Numbered from the stretch's first letter, positions 11,341 to 23,885 are shown. The stretch is 64,000 bases of DNA from Epiperipatus broadwayi (GCA_028023455.1 JAQFVV010006305.1:1169001-1233000), one strand, 5' to 3'. The notes: a model not told the origin generated them from the letters alone. A program made the numbers and translations.

Positions 11341-14300
11341 AATAATTACTGGTAATAATAAACTAGGCAAGAGAAAGTTAGGAAAACAGAATTAAAAAAA
11401 ATATAAATAGTCAAATTTTGTAGTTGAAAAATATATATATTATAATTGAGATGTAAGCTGAATCCATGCATGTTTTATGTTTGAAATGGTGGAGTAAGTA
11501 CACAACCACTTGCCATTTCATTCTTGCTGAAATGGGAGTGTGGTCCTGCAAAATACGATGAACTATACCTCAGCACAGCAGCCCATGGTGGAAGAATCTC
11601 CACGAACATCAAACCATCAAAGAAGAGTGCCAACTGTATTGTCCCCATGTGCCTGGAACTGCAATGAAGACAACTAACTTGTAATTTAATAAATTTCTGC
11701 AGAGTTCTGTTCATAAACTGTAACGTTCAATTATCTATTTAAAGCTAGCTATTTATCAAATCTACCTTTATAAATCTATTTGCTAAACTCTGTGGATAAA
11801 GCTATTAAATGCTAATTCCTGTAAAATTCAATCTTGTCTAAATAGAACACTTATAATGTAAAATTCATTCCTAAAATGTAAAAACTCTAATAATCTGCTT
11901 TAAGCTATATGTATATAATTTTCTGCGGTCTTTTATGCCTATTTTGATCTATTCCATTTATTTTATAATTTTATCATTTTAATATTACATGTATTTAATA
12001 TGCCAAATAACTCAAAAACGTGAACATATATATATATATATATATAATTTGTTTATTTTTCTACAAAGATATTTTCAAATCTTCATGATAATAAATGTTA
12101 AATAATTGAATTATTATGTTTTCACTCTTCATTTTGAGATCATGTTATTGTTTTACTGATTAATTTTATGAATTAATATTGTAGTGATCAATAAGCTCTA
12201 GTTAAAGTTGCAGTTTGCTCAGTTCAAGTTATAAATTATAACTTTCTATATATGTAATCGATATATCATAGGAACTAGCCACTGGGATATTATCAAAGCA
12301 TATTTATGTTTTGTCAATAATTGCCCCTCAAATGTGCTTTGTCCTCCTTAGATTTATACATGTTAGAAATGCAGGTGATATCTTAAACTAAGTTATTAAT
12401 TAATTTAGTCCCCTAAATAGTATATTTGAAATACTAATCTTGAGAACTGAATTGTATAGATATGCAAATAGACACTAACTATTTTTAAGGCACGCTAAGT
12501 TAATTCAAAGTATTTCCTTTATATATATGTATAGGTCGCAAATGTGTCCTTACTAAGTATCTAATGTACATTAACTGCTTGCTGCATGTTTCCTGATGAG
12601 TCACTGTTGGAGGTCACATTTATCCACTTAGTTTGGGTAACGCAAACTCTTTTAGAACTGGAAAACAAGTGTCCAGATTATTAATATTAATGCTTATCTG
12701 ATCACCTGAACTATTACTGTTCTTATTCATAGCAAGTCGTTTGGTCTTAAGGCACTGAGCATTTGATGCTGAAGTCCATGAATAACAACCCATTTGCACC
12801 TTCTAGTTTTATTAATATTTTAATATGTGCCATAGTGTATATAAGTAAATCTAGAATAAACCAGTTTCTTCTCCCTTTATATTAAATGCTTATTCAGCAT
12901 TAAGATAAATCCTAATCTGGGTTAACATGTTAACCTACATATCTCCGAGTCTGATTATGTGCTCAACTTAATATGTTATTTATAGACAGACACCATAGAT
13001 GCGCTATAAGATTAGTTATATAATTTTGGCTAATATGTTCTATATGATTTAGCAGACCACAAAAGAGCTAGAATTTGGTATGCTAATATAAGCATAAACT
13101 TAAATACTGTACATCATTTTATTAAACACTATAATGAGATAATATGTAGGACCTAATCTCAATAACTATGTAACACCTGCGAGCATAACCTTCCACATTC
13201 CAATTGCATTATTTTATATATTTTAGTTTTAATATCTTTTTTTCTTTATTAAATTATTATTATTTAAAATATAACTCGTTTTCATGTCCTTATGTCTGTG
13301 AATTCATTTTACATCCAACTCCATATTAGTTTGTATATACATCATTATATATAAAGACCATTTTATTAAATTTAGCAATTAGTAATTAATATAATATTGG
13401 TTCACTTAGCCATATATGTGTATATATCCAACTAATTCAGTGCCAATTTAGGGTACCAGTCAGTTTTGTCTGTTCATATAACAAGATCTAGCATCTAGGC
13501 AAAAGTACCTTGAGTCCAATCATGTGCAAGATACATTAAGTCAGGAACATTCATGAACTCTGCCCTATTTGCCTATTTTCCAGATCTAACAAATGAGCAA
13601 TAATTTTACTGATTTATTTTATCTCTCTCTGCCAACATCATAAAGCAGAGACACAAAGAGATTCTAATTTGAAATCATATAATGGAAACTTTTAGTATAA
13701 AATATAAGTTTGACCCATTTAAAGGTCATGACCTTTCACATTAACGATATATAGGATTAGCGGGAGATCATCTAGTCAGACCAAGCATAATTTAATCACT
13801 AAAATACTAATATTTTTAATAAAAAGAAATAATGATTCAGCAAGTTATGATATATATAAGATTTATTACTTTAAATAAAATATGCATAAATACTTAGTTT
13901 ATATTATTTCATTAATTGTCATTGGCCTCTTTAAATACACATAATCTGATTTATATGGTAACACAGGTGTATCATATGAAATTTGTTTATAACTTGGAAT
14001 ATGACAAATTTTATTTATTACTTTATTTTATTGCAGCTAGTTCATATGCCAATAATTAATAAATATACCGATGAACACAATTTAGCACTATGAGAGTAAA
14101 TATCTTTATGAGATACCAATCCATCCCCAGAAAGAACAAAATATAGCACTTGATTGAATATTTAGAATGATTAATTTTATTACAAAATTACACTTTATAG
14201 TAATAAACAAACTACTCTCAGTTTATACTGAGTGAGAAATGACTGTGGGATAGTTTGTTAATGTATATATATATATATATAATTGTGTCGCAAAAAGATG

Positions 14301-14470
14301 TGCATATGAAAATATTAATAAATATAATAAAGAATTATGCTTATTAGAATCATAATATTACAGCTAATGGACATTCATAGGTTTTATCTGGAACTAGAAT
14401 AAAAAGGATGGTGCATGCATGGTGGCATACTTATGTAATCCAGTCATGGATCCTAGAAAGGAGGTTCTGA
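11341..14470. other. AT-rich DNA, one unassigned GC-richer island
   Basis: Mostly low-complexity AT-rich sequence with a (TA)n tract near 12030-12050. The patch at 11475-11714 is richer in GC and open for 79 codons on the minus strand. On the plus strand, 11548-11670 has a 40-codon frame beginning MNYTSAQQPMVEESPRTSN. Neither matches a family I know. It could be an exon, an old repeat or chance. No splice sites convincingly bound it. Confidence 0.4.
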
Positions 14471-14710
14471 AAATTCATTGAAGAAAAGACTGATTTATGA
14501 CTGCAAACTTTGGCAGAATTGGTTCATGAAACAAAGAATGGTCTGCTGTGAGTTTAATGGGCTGGGCTTTTTCAGAACGATCCCATGTTGAGCTAGCTCT
14601 AGCAATCAAATAAGTCCCCAGGGAGGTTAAGAGCCTGGTTCTTGGACTTGGAGATATGAGACAGGTTTGGATTTCCGATATGCCCAGGTAGAGTGAAGCA
14701 CACACATATA
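14471..14710 (-). other. Unassigned 76-codon open region
   Basis: A GC-richer patch with a minus frame (14475-14705) starting MCASLYLGISEIQTC. Another minus frame across the same bases also reads well for about 33 codons (LPGHIGNPNLSHISKSKN). Composition differs from the neighbouring AT-rich DNA. I do not recognise a domain. It may be an exon fragment or an old repeat; no function is proposed. Confidence 0.25.
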
Positions 14711-17595
14711 TAAACTAACAATGAGGCTGGTATGCATGCAATGCTTGGAACAACACATATAAAACTTCAAAAGAATACTTAATTAATTACTACCTATATA
14801 TTATGGAATATCACACAATGAAATGATTTAAATACTAAACAGTACAGGAGAGCTTAAACTTATTAATAAAGTGACAAAATATTGATATAGAAATCCCCTA
14901 CCCCTGTTATATTAATTTATAGAGGAAACTTCCCACAAACGTTAACGAATATGAAAATTCAGTTATAAGTGCTTTATATTATAATAAACATAATTAGATA
15001 CATATGAGTGAGGTGGTGGTTATTGATTTCAGAATAAAACAGATTTTATTTCATATAACAAATTTAAGTTTTTAAGATTACCACTTATTTAACTAAAATA
15101 AAAAAATATTTCTTAGAAAAACAGATTTCTACTGTTTTTCTACAATGATATTATAATTAATTTGTTTCCCCCTAATTCGTGAGTCTTCTCTAAGATAAAA
15201 ATATCAAGACTTGTTTTAATTAAAGTTAATCTAGTCAGCCTATAAAGTAGAGAGGGGGAAGATAAAAAGAAAAACAAACATACTGCAAATGTGAGGAATT
15301 ATTGGCATATCATTTAATATATATAATATAAAACACAATAATAAGAGTTATAAAATATTGCTACCACATGAAAGTAAAAGAAAATATTATACTTATTTAG
15401 TAGAGGCTCAATGATAAAATAAAAATTAAAGAAGGTTATATAGAGTTAAGTACATGCTAGTTTCAGATAAGTAAATTACAAATTATTTAAACAAAATATT
15501 TAATTTCTGGTTGAAAGATCATCTGATAGAATTATATCATTTTAAATTACAGACAGGGTTATGAGAAATATTTATGGAAAGCTGAACTTAAGAATGTAAT
15601 CACTGGGCAGCAGTTAGAGTTCTTTACCTTGGTAATTAGTAGCGATTCTAGGTGACTGCAGAGTCCGTTGGAATTGGTGAACTAGATCTAGTTAGATTTG
15701 GTCAGTCAGGCAGGTATCATTTTCATTATTCAGTCTTTAAGTATATTAAAGTTCATGGGTAATGGGATCCTGAGCAATGAATGTGGGAAAGAGCATGTTG
15801 AACAGAGAGAAAGGCAAAAATTTCCACTATTCATGACATATTGAATTGCTATAATGACAAGCATGGATTTTATTTACCATTCTGTTTTATAATTATGAGT
15901 CTCTCCTTTGGGATTCAAATCTAGCAGTATTTATATTATTTTCAGTTTATCTTGGAATGCACTTTAGTCACTAGACCTGAGGCACTTTAAGTACTTAGTG
16001 GACCTGGAATTTGCTGACCGGATGCACCTTTTGTTCATATAAGTTTTAAAGACAATACAATCCTGTTAAGAATTTCTCGAACAATTATTTTAAAATATGA
16101 TCTAAGATTTTAAAACAAATTTGTGATGGATAAAACATCCATTAATGGGTCTTATATTATTTTATAAAATTATCATATGTTTTAGATGGACTAATGGGTT
16201 TCCAGTAAATTGTCTTAATTATATTCGAGAATATTCCACAGGATTGCGTCAGTTTTTTTCTGACCATCATTACTAAAATAAATAATAAATTATAAATATA
16301 ATTTTAAAATGCACACTAATATAATACATTTTACTTTTATATATGTTTTAAAAGTAATTTCCCCTCACCTATAATATGTATACATCCATTACGCATGTAC
16401 ATGAATTAAAATAAAATCAAATATTATTTATTAAAGGTAATTACATTAATATATTTATATATGTCAGTTTATTATTTTAATAGTGAAGTGAAAAAATGTA
16501 TTAATAAATACGTATATATGCATAAAGATGGAGTTTGAATATGGTTTGGTGGTGGGAGATTCTGAGTGGTCTGTGAAGCTCGATCTGAGTATCAGATTGA
16601 CTGTTTCATTAGTTATTCCACGAGTCTTTTGTTCCACCCTGATGCCACTTCTGGACTGTGGTTAATATAATTCATGTGTAACTTAGGAAATGTCATCCAT
16701 AGGGTATTAAATCATTGAGCAGGGATGAAAAGAATGAACATTGGTTGGATTCTGGATCTTATCATCTAGATTCGATCAGCTTTAGTGTATTTTACCTGTG
16801 TTCTGGATTTTGTTGCATGGATGTACAAATCTTACCATTACAATATCAATAAAAAAGAATGTCAGCATTATCTTGACATTGGGCTTCATTTGCCATGCTT
16901 TTTTGGGACATGCCATTTTCTAATAGCTATTATAAAAAAATCACCAAATATGCGAATGCACTTTACAAAAAAATGTGTTACATGATACCATGATTTCACA
17001 TGGTAATGTAATTTGGAAGGTTGATGTAAAAATGTCTCTACAAGAGGTATGTAACAGCAGATGATTATATGACAATAGACATGTTTACCAGAAAATCACA
17101 CATTTACCAGAAAACCATTCCATTATTTTTAGGTCCCCTCTTGCATATCTTTGTCATTTGTTCGGTATTTATAAATAGCAAATTATTACAGTTTGATTTA
17201 TATGTCAAACTTTCTGCAATCACAACATTGACATCAATAAATCTATACAAATATGATTATTAATCATTCATTCAACTAAAGATTATTCCTAACTGACATG
17301 TAAATTTTAAATCACAATTAAAGAATAACATGTCTATATTTTTATAGAGATATGCTCATGTTAACATTTCAATAATATTAACTTTACTACTCTCATACAA
17401 GGTAGGTACTGTTTCCATCCATTTTCAAAACCTATAAAGGAAATAAAAATAAAATTGTGTGTTGAAATGCTACAACATTAAATCAACATTTGCCCTTACA
17501 AAAGAAATTCGTAATATTTTGATCAAATTTAAAGATACAATCCTTCTTGAGGTCCAAAGAATTTATGAGATTCCACATAGATCATAAAAAATCAC
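14711..17595. other. AT-rich DNA, nothing recognised
   Basis: No motif-bearing ORF. Patches near 15600-16040 and 16540-16790 are less AT-rich but have no recognisable coding or repeat content. Confidence 0.5.
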
Positions 17596-17599
17596 ACAC

Positions 17600-17731
17600 A
17601 TATTTACATCATCATTTTCAATCATTATTGATTCACTACATGATGAAGATCTCTCCAAGTTCAATCCATTTCTGATTTCTAGCCTCACTTCTTCCATATC
17701 ACCCAAGTTCACTTATTCCATCCATTTCACA

Positions 17732-17735
<4 letters not shown>
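17600..17735 (-). mobile_element. 3' end of RTE-like LINE (fragment)
   Basis: The sequence CATCATTTTCAATCATTATT followed by TCTCCAAGTTCAATCCATTT matches the reverse complement of the LINE 3' ends at 34620-34700 and 58640-58710 and the minus copy at 46105-46285. Only the last about 130 bp survive, as is usual for 5'-truncated LINE copies. Confidence 0.65.
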
Positions 17736-17762
<27 letters not shown>

Positions 17763-19475
17763 AAGTTTTTTTGTGTTAAACTATTATATTTTGTGTAATA
17801 AATTCCAAAATGTGGTGAAATATCTTTGTCAAGGTAAAGGGGCTTAATAAGGAATGGTTATATTTAATAAGGAATGGTTATATATATATATATTGTAAGC
17901 ATCTACCCGTATTATCATTCTATAATTCATGCGTGTTTACATTCTTTCTCACAGCTTCAAGTAAGTGTATTTATGAGCATGGGTTAAATCCCATCTCAAG
18001 CGCCAATCTTACACTTTGATAAAAATTATACTCATCGAAAACATAAATAAGGGTTATATATATATATATATATATATAGGGTAGCACGTCCAGACTAGCT
18101 CTTTCTCTCAAGGTCTGGGAAACATGGTCTAACAAGAGAACAAAGCAAAGACAATTCCCGATTACATCACATATATCTACGTATATTACACTATAATTTA
18201 CCTGTTTATAAATCTATTACTCTAGCTCAGAAGTTATAACAAATTAAGCTATATGCCACTACACTAGTTACCATTAAATTCTAAGTTTTATACACGCATA
18301 TACATATCTTAATATTCATGTGCACAACCCATTTATTCCGATACACCCATATATGGTTCATATATATATCAACGAAAAGAGTGCAATTACACATCAGAGT
18401 TGTTTATTTAATGTTTTTATTTTATTTAATTTAAACAAGATTTATTACTGTATTTAATATAGAAGTAACACAAGTGTCTTCATTACTATGCATTTATTGA
18501 ACACATATATATAGAAAAGGTCAATTTACCTTAATTACGATTGAATGTCCATGTGGTCAAAGCTAACAGTCCGCACATTTATAATTCTAAAGAAATACTG
18601 GCCTTATCGATATTTGTTGATCCTAAGGATGGTAAACACTCCACAATGTGATATGCCAATAGTTTATCATAGAGTTGGAGTAGATGATTTCACTCGCTTA
18701 AGAGATCCAAGCTGCATGTGCTTCATCACCATTATACTTGATAAATTTTTTTTAAAACAGTGAATTTCATAAATCCGATTCAGGTTAGTTCTACAATAAC
18801 AATCCACTGGGCTGGTCTAACGAAACCCATACTATTTAATTACCCCAACATTTTGATGGGAATATTAATAAAACTTCTTAATTAATTACACATTAATCCA
18901 TGCCACGTCTTTCTCTTTCCTTCTAATCACCACTATATATTTTCGAGCACAAAAAAAAGTTCTTTTCTTTTACATTCCTTAACTTTGCATTTTCCCTTGT
19001 ATATTCGTACGCTGCTGACCAGATCTTCCATTGTTTCAGAATACCAACTCAACCAGTTCTCAGACTTCGGGCCGCCAGAGTCATTAACTCAAACTACCCA
19101 TAGCAACTAATTCATTCTATTTCTGTAGCTTTATATGCTCAATGGATTCATCAAGAAACACGTGTTACCACCAATATTATTAAATGTAGAACTTAGAACA
19201 TTAACGAACAACAAAATATAGATGTATAATCGATAACAAATTTATATAACTCCGTATATAATTGCCTCTCGCCAATCTCACATATAACCATTAATACATA
19301 TATACACTTTATAATAACACACATACAACTATATTTATATAAGCATACAGTCCATCCTTTAACAGATTACGTATTACTTTCACACTCTTTGTAACAGGGT
19401 TTGAATGACTATTTATACATCTTTTCGCATATACACAATCAATCCATATCAACACTCGCAATTAACTCTATGTTG
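17736..19475. other. AT-rich DNA with simple repeats
   Basis: It holds a (CA)n(TA)n tract at about 17733-17762, two direct copies of a 20-bp unit (17844-17863 and 17864-17883, TTAATAAGGAATGGTTATAT) followed by (TA)n, and a (TA)n near 18055-18078. Small open frames such as plus 18545-18763 have no recognisable domain. Confidence 0.55.
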
Positions 19476-19479
19476 CATT

Positions 19480-20738
19480 ATCTCTTGTATTCGAACCCAG
19501 CTACTGTTATAATATATATATATATATCTGATGGCCCATTATTCAGAATAGGTGGATTAACTAAATTTTTATTTCTTTCAATTTTACAATTAATTGATTT
19601 CATGTTGATTTTAGAAGAAAAAGATAAGTGGTTTTCACAAGGCTGGAATACATTGTGCTTCATCAGATTTATTTAAACCACTTGGTCTTTTTAATATTTC
19701 AATAGATTCTCTCATGGTTTTCAAATCATACTTTTCCAAATTAGCAAGTATTCTACTATTACCAATATCAGGTGTGTGACCAATTTTTAAAAAAATGTGA
19801 AGTAAAAGCTGATGTATTTAACTTTTGATTGAAGACATTTTTATGCTCCCTAATTCTGACATTCATCTATTGGATTGACTTACATAGCTTCTTGAACATT
19901 GTGAACATAGAACTTTATAGACAGCTTGGTATTCCAAAAGTACATGGTCTTTAGGTTTACAGAAAACTCATGAACTTTTTTGCTAGTGGAAAAGATAGTC
20001 TTAATATTGAAATTAGATAGTCTTCTACTGATCATATCATGACTCCTTGTCAATTTCATCATATTTTTTCTTTTTAGTTTCAATTCTATGTATAGCTTTA
20101 TATATGATGTCTTTATTGTAACCATTATAAAGTACAATGTTTTTAGTTAATTCTATTTCTTGAGCAATATTTTCTTTATCAAACTATATGCTCTCATCAA
20201 AAGATTTTTGTCACAGAAAATATATGAGCAGGATGATGATGAGAATTAAAATTAAGACATTTGTTTGTATGGCTAGATTTTCTATAAACAGATATTGATA
20301 AAGTTATCAATTTTCTAGCAATTAAAATATCTAGAAAAGAAAATGTTTTGTAATTTTCAACTTCCATGGTAACATAATATTAGGATACCATTCACTAAAA
20401 AAAAACAAGAAAAGAATTCTAGATATAAATACCATGATGCCATATAATAAATGTATCATTTACATATCTGAGTTAAATATAAGGTCTTTATTAGCTGTAT
20501 ATAATACTTGAGTTTCAAAATTATTCATGAAGAGATCAGCAATTACAGATGATAGTGAGGAGCCCATAGAGAGTGCTTTCATTTGTTTACTTTTTTGAAA
20601 GTTATTAAATAAAAATATATTTTCAAGGCAATGTTTGCTAATGGAATAATAAAATCAGGTAAATTATTGTATTGATTATAGATAAAGCTTCTTTAACAGA
20701 AATACTGGTAAAAATATAGGAAACATCAAAACTAACCA
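19480..20738 (-). pseudogene. Penelope-like element, RT and GIY-YIG region (minus copy)
   Basis: Read on the minus strand, PLE reverse transcriptase appears as FDVSYIFTSISVKEALSI (about 20730-20675), then KALSMGSSLSSVIADLF (about 20580-20530). A YVND motif stands where YVDD is expected (about 20465-20450), so a catalytic aspartate is lost. Further on are ISRRLSNFNIKTIFSTSKK (about 20030-19975) and the remains of the GIY-YIG endonuclease near 19900-19860. PLEs copy themselves with a telomerase-related RT and this endonuclease. Stops and frameshifts disable it. The copy meets a second, oppositely oriented PLE near 20740. Confidence 0.82.
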
Positions 20739-21140
20739 ATCTTATATTTTCCTTATTACCAGTATTCTTGTTGAAGAAACTTAATCTATAATAGCTCAAT
20801 ACAATAATTTACTGGTTTTATTATTCCATTAGCAAAACATTACCTTCAAAATACATTTTTTATTCATGACTTTCAAAAAAAATAAACAAATGAAAAGACT
20901 TTCTATGGGCATTTCATTATCACCTGTAGCTGATCTCTTCAGGAATAATTTTTAAAATCAAAAAGACATGCTATTTAGCACAAATATGTAGATGATACAT
21001 TTGTTATATGGCATCATGTATTGATATTATGAATTAAGAGTACCAAACTCTCCATATAGTAGGACCACTAAGTGCAAGCCTTCATAATCAATTGGTGTAG
21101 GAATGTTTGTATATAAAATCCTATCTAATGCCTAATCATC

Positions 21141-21196
21141 CAACATCCCCAAACTACATTCTAGTTTGTGGCTTTCATCAGTGAGGAATCTTGGAT
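21141..21196 (-). ncRNA. Hammerhead ribozyme remnant
   Basis: The minus strand has an intact CTGATGA (21175-21181) and stem I halves, but GAAAC has become GAATG and the GTC triplet GTT. Inactivity is expected. Confidence 0.6.
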
Positions 21197-21666
21197 TTGA
21201 TAGCACTGCATCTCTAGCAGCCACTTTTTATCTATTTGGTTAATTATACAGCTAGAAGTTAAAGATGAATATACGTTTCCAACTCAAGATTATTCACTTG
21301 TATAGTCATGTAGGTTTGAACTCAGTTCAGCATCTATACATTTTGGTGTCTTTGGTTTTTCAAAAAACACAGACACCATTATCCTATGGATAGGATAGGT
21401 ATAAAACCATTAAAACATCACATGATCACAATTTCATATCCTGGTGATAGAATAATGGCATCTGTGGTTTTTGAAAAAGTAAAGACACTAAAATGTATAG
21501 ATGCTAAACTGAGTTCAGAGGTATATGACTAAACAAGTGAAAGAGCTTGGGTTGGAAACATTATGATGTTTTCATCTTGGGCTCCTAGTTTTATAGCTAA
21601 CGAAATAGATAAAAGGTGGCTGATAGAGGGTTGCATTAGATCCTAAGATCTACATACAGTTCTTTT

Positions 21667-21728
21667 AAATCCAAGCCTTTTTACTGATAAAAACCACAAA
21701 CTATAAATTAGTCTGGGAATGTTGGATG
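21667..21728 (+). ncRNA. Hammerhead ribozyme remnant
   Basis: CTGATAA at 21684-21690 and TAAAT in place of GAAAC; GTC remains at 21711-21713. The outer stem I halves AATCCAA and TTGGAT survive. It is the partner of the opposed motif at 21141-21196. Confidence 0.55.
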
Positions 21729-22790
21729 AGTAAGCAGTAGATAGGGATTTTATTCACAAATAGGTATTTTATTCACAAACTGTTCTACATCCATTGATTA
21801 TGAAGGCTTGCATTTTCTGGCACTAGCGTGTGGAGAATTTGGTACTCTTATTAACAGCATTGTAAGCATATGAAATCGTGATCATGTGATGTTTTGATAT
21901 CTTGAATTCTTTTCTTGTCTTAATACATGGCATTCTAATATTAATTTTACCATGGAAGTTGAAAACAATATACTTTTCTACATATTTTAATTGCTACAAA
22001 TTTGATAACTTTTTACGAATATCTCTTTATAAAAAATCTACCCCTACAAACAGATATCTTAATTTTAATTCTTATCATCATTCTGCTTGTATATTTTTTG
22101 TGACAAAAATCGTTTGATGAGAGCATATAGATTGATAAAAAAAATCTTGCTCAAGAAATAGAATTAAGTACAAACATTCTACTTTCTAATGGTTACAATA
22201 AAGACAACATATATAAAGCTACACTAAAAATTGCTATTAAAAAAGAAAAAACATGACGAAATTGACAACTCAATTGTTTTATACTTGCATTAAAGGAGTC
22301 ACTGATAAGATCAGTAGAAGACTATCTAATTTCAACATTAAGACTATCTTTTCCACTAGCATAACAATTTGTGATTTTTTCCATAAATCTCCAGACCAAG
22401 TACTTTTGAAGTATCTATATGTTCTCAATGCTTAAGAAGCTATGTAGGTCAATCCAATAGATGAATTAATGTCAGAATTATGAAGCACAAAAATGCTTTC
22501 AATCAAAAAGTTAAATATATCAACTTTTACGTCACATTTTTTAGAAATTGGTCACACATTTGATTTTGATAATGCTAGAATATTTAGTAATATGTTTCAC
22601 CCAAAATAATACTTGGTCTAATATTAATTTTTCTTCCAAAAAACTTTATAAGGCTTATTTTCAGGCAATGTCTTATGTTTCATGTACAAAAAAATGTACA
22701 TTTATTCAAATATTTCTTCCCTTTATAGAAAAATATAAGATTCTTATTCTGGGAGCCCCCACAATTCCTTTTTTGTACTTAGCAGAATAG

Positions 22791-23435
22791 TTCTTTCTTT
22801 TTGCTTTTATCATATCTGGCAATCAGAATATTATTCTGTTTAAATTCACCATTAAATCAAGTGTTAATTGAAGACTTGTGAGACAGGAGTGGTAACAAAA
22901 ATGATTGCAGTTAAGAATAGTTTGTCCAAACAAAAGCAAAAAATGCAAGCATAAAAATTCAGAAAATGTTTATTTATTTAACATGTGAACATTAAGTACA
23001 TCCATTACAACATACAGCTTATTGAATTACAACAATTCATACATGACACAACCATATCCATCTATTATCAAGTATGAAAATGGTGATCATGTGATGTTTA
23101 GTGGTTTTAAGTATGAAAATTGTAAACACTTTCAAATTACTTGTAATAGAACTGTTTAAGTATTCTTTTTAAAAACTTTTCTTTAAGAGAAAAATAATCT
23201 GATTTAACTTAAACTAAACTTTGATAAATAAAATTATTTCTGTTATTTTAGTAAATTCTTTCAGAAAAAAAAAATGTTTAAGAAATCAAACTAATTTTTC
23301 TTTTATTTTGAATATTTAAAAACTACTATGCTGAAACTCTAAAGGTAAATTAAGCATTTCTAAATGTAAACATCAAATATAAATAAGTACCTAAAAATAT
23401 ATGTCAGATTATAAATTATCCAATATACTGACTTG
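22791..23435. other. AT-rich spacer, nothing recognised
   Basis: AT-rich sequence with no motif-bearing ORF. A short piece near 23080-23105 (GTGATCATGTGATGTTTAGT) matches the outer end of the ribozyme repeat family and is probably a fragment. Confidence 0.5.
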
Positions 23436-23553
23436 TGGTAGATAAATTTAAAACAGGCAAAACTCACTATATATATTGCCACACACAGCAAGCTAGAGTA
23501 ATCAATGGATGCTGGAAGAGTTTGTGCATAAAATCCCCATCTAGTGCCTACTC

Positions 23554-23612
23554 ATCCAATATCCCCAGACTAGTTTCTGGCTTATGGCCTTTTCAGTGAG
23601 GAGCCTTGGATC
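23554..23612 (-). ncRNA. Hammerhead ribozyme motif (one-position core change)
   Basis: On the minus strand the core reads CTGAAAA, then stem II GGC/GCC around CATAA, then GAAAC, TA and GTC (23568-23596). Stem I is full: ATCCAA with TTGGAT and TCCTCA with TGGGGA. The change of G8 to A should strongly reduce or abolish cleavage. Confidence 0.72.
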
Positions 23613-23657
23613 TGAGAGCACTGCACCTAGATCTTAGGATCTAATGCAACCTTCTCA

Positions 23658-23716
23658 TATCCAAGGCTCCTTACTGACGAGGCCATAAGCGAGAAACTAG
23701 TCTGGGGATATTGGAT
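23658..23716 (+). ncRNA. Type-I hammerhead ribozyme, PLE type (core intact)
   Basis: CTGACGA (23674-23680) fits CTGANGA; GAAAC (23693-23697), TA and GTC (23700-23702) follow. The outer stem I helix is ATCCAA with TTGGAT. Stem II is one base shorter than in other copies and is paired only as GC/GC or GGC/GCG. It is the opposed partner of the motif at 23554-23612. Confidence 0.75.
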
Positions 23717-23885
23717 GAGTATGCGCTAGATGGGGATTTTATGCACAAGCCTTCTGGCATCCATTGATTATCCTAGCTTGCTGTGTGTGGCAATATATAT
23801 ATATAGTGAGTTTTTCCTGTTTTAACAACAGTTATACACAAGCATAAGAGGTGGTGGTCATGTGATGTTTATTGGTAGATAAATT

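Larger units (their letters stand above)
21036..21893. mobile_element. Ribozyme repeat dimer (head-to-head) inside a PLE
   Basis: A minus-oriented unit (about 21036-21425) is followed by a plus-oriented unit (about 21430-21893). Both include the block related to GAACTCAGTTCAG, and the centre lies near 21430. Flanks are TTGATATTATGAATT (21021-21035) and TTGATATCTTGAATT (21894-21908), a 13/15 match taken as an old target duplication. The host PLE reading continues on both sides. Both ribozymes are decayed. Confidence 0.75.
20740..22790 (+). pseudogene. Penelope-like element, RT and GIY-YIG region (plus copy), interrupted
   Basis: The plus strand repeats the neighbouring PLE. It reads degraded RT, then an intact KYVDDTFVIWHHV (about 20985-21024). 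An insertion (about 21036-21893) follows, then the RT continues at LPWKLKT (about 21945-21970). ISRRLSNFNIKTIFSTS lies at about 22300-22360. The GIY-YIG domain follows as LRSYVGQSN and IMKHKNAFNQK (about 22430-22510). Several frames are needed, so it is dead. It shares its 5' boundary with the minus copy, forming a large inverted repeat centred near 20740. Confidence 0.82.
23449..23872. mobile_element. Palindromic ribozyme dimer with 13-bp target duplication
   Basis: A 424-bp unit made of two head-to-head arms: minus orientation about 23449-23625 and plus orientation about 23640-23872. Both ends carry the AAACAGG/CCTGTTTTA border. The perfect 13-bp duplication TGGTAGATAAATT flanks it (23436-23448 and 23873-23885). 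It has no ORF and two opposed hammerhead motifs. Both arms share variants absent from other family members (CACACACAGCAAGCTAG and a TATATAT run), which suggests one arm was copied from the other. Confidence 0.85.

Noticed and set aside
17941-17966. 6-nt microexon (CACAG before and GTAAGT after CTTCAA)
   Set aside because: The signals are short and common in AT-rich DNA, and no neighbouring exons are visible.
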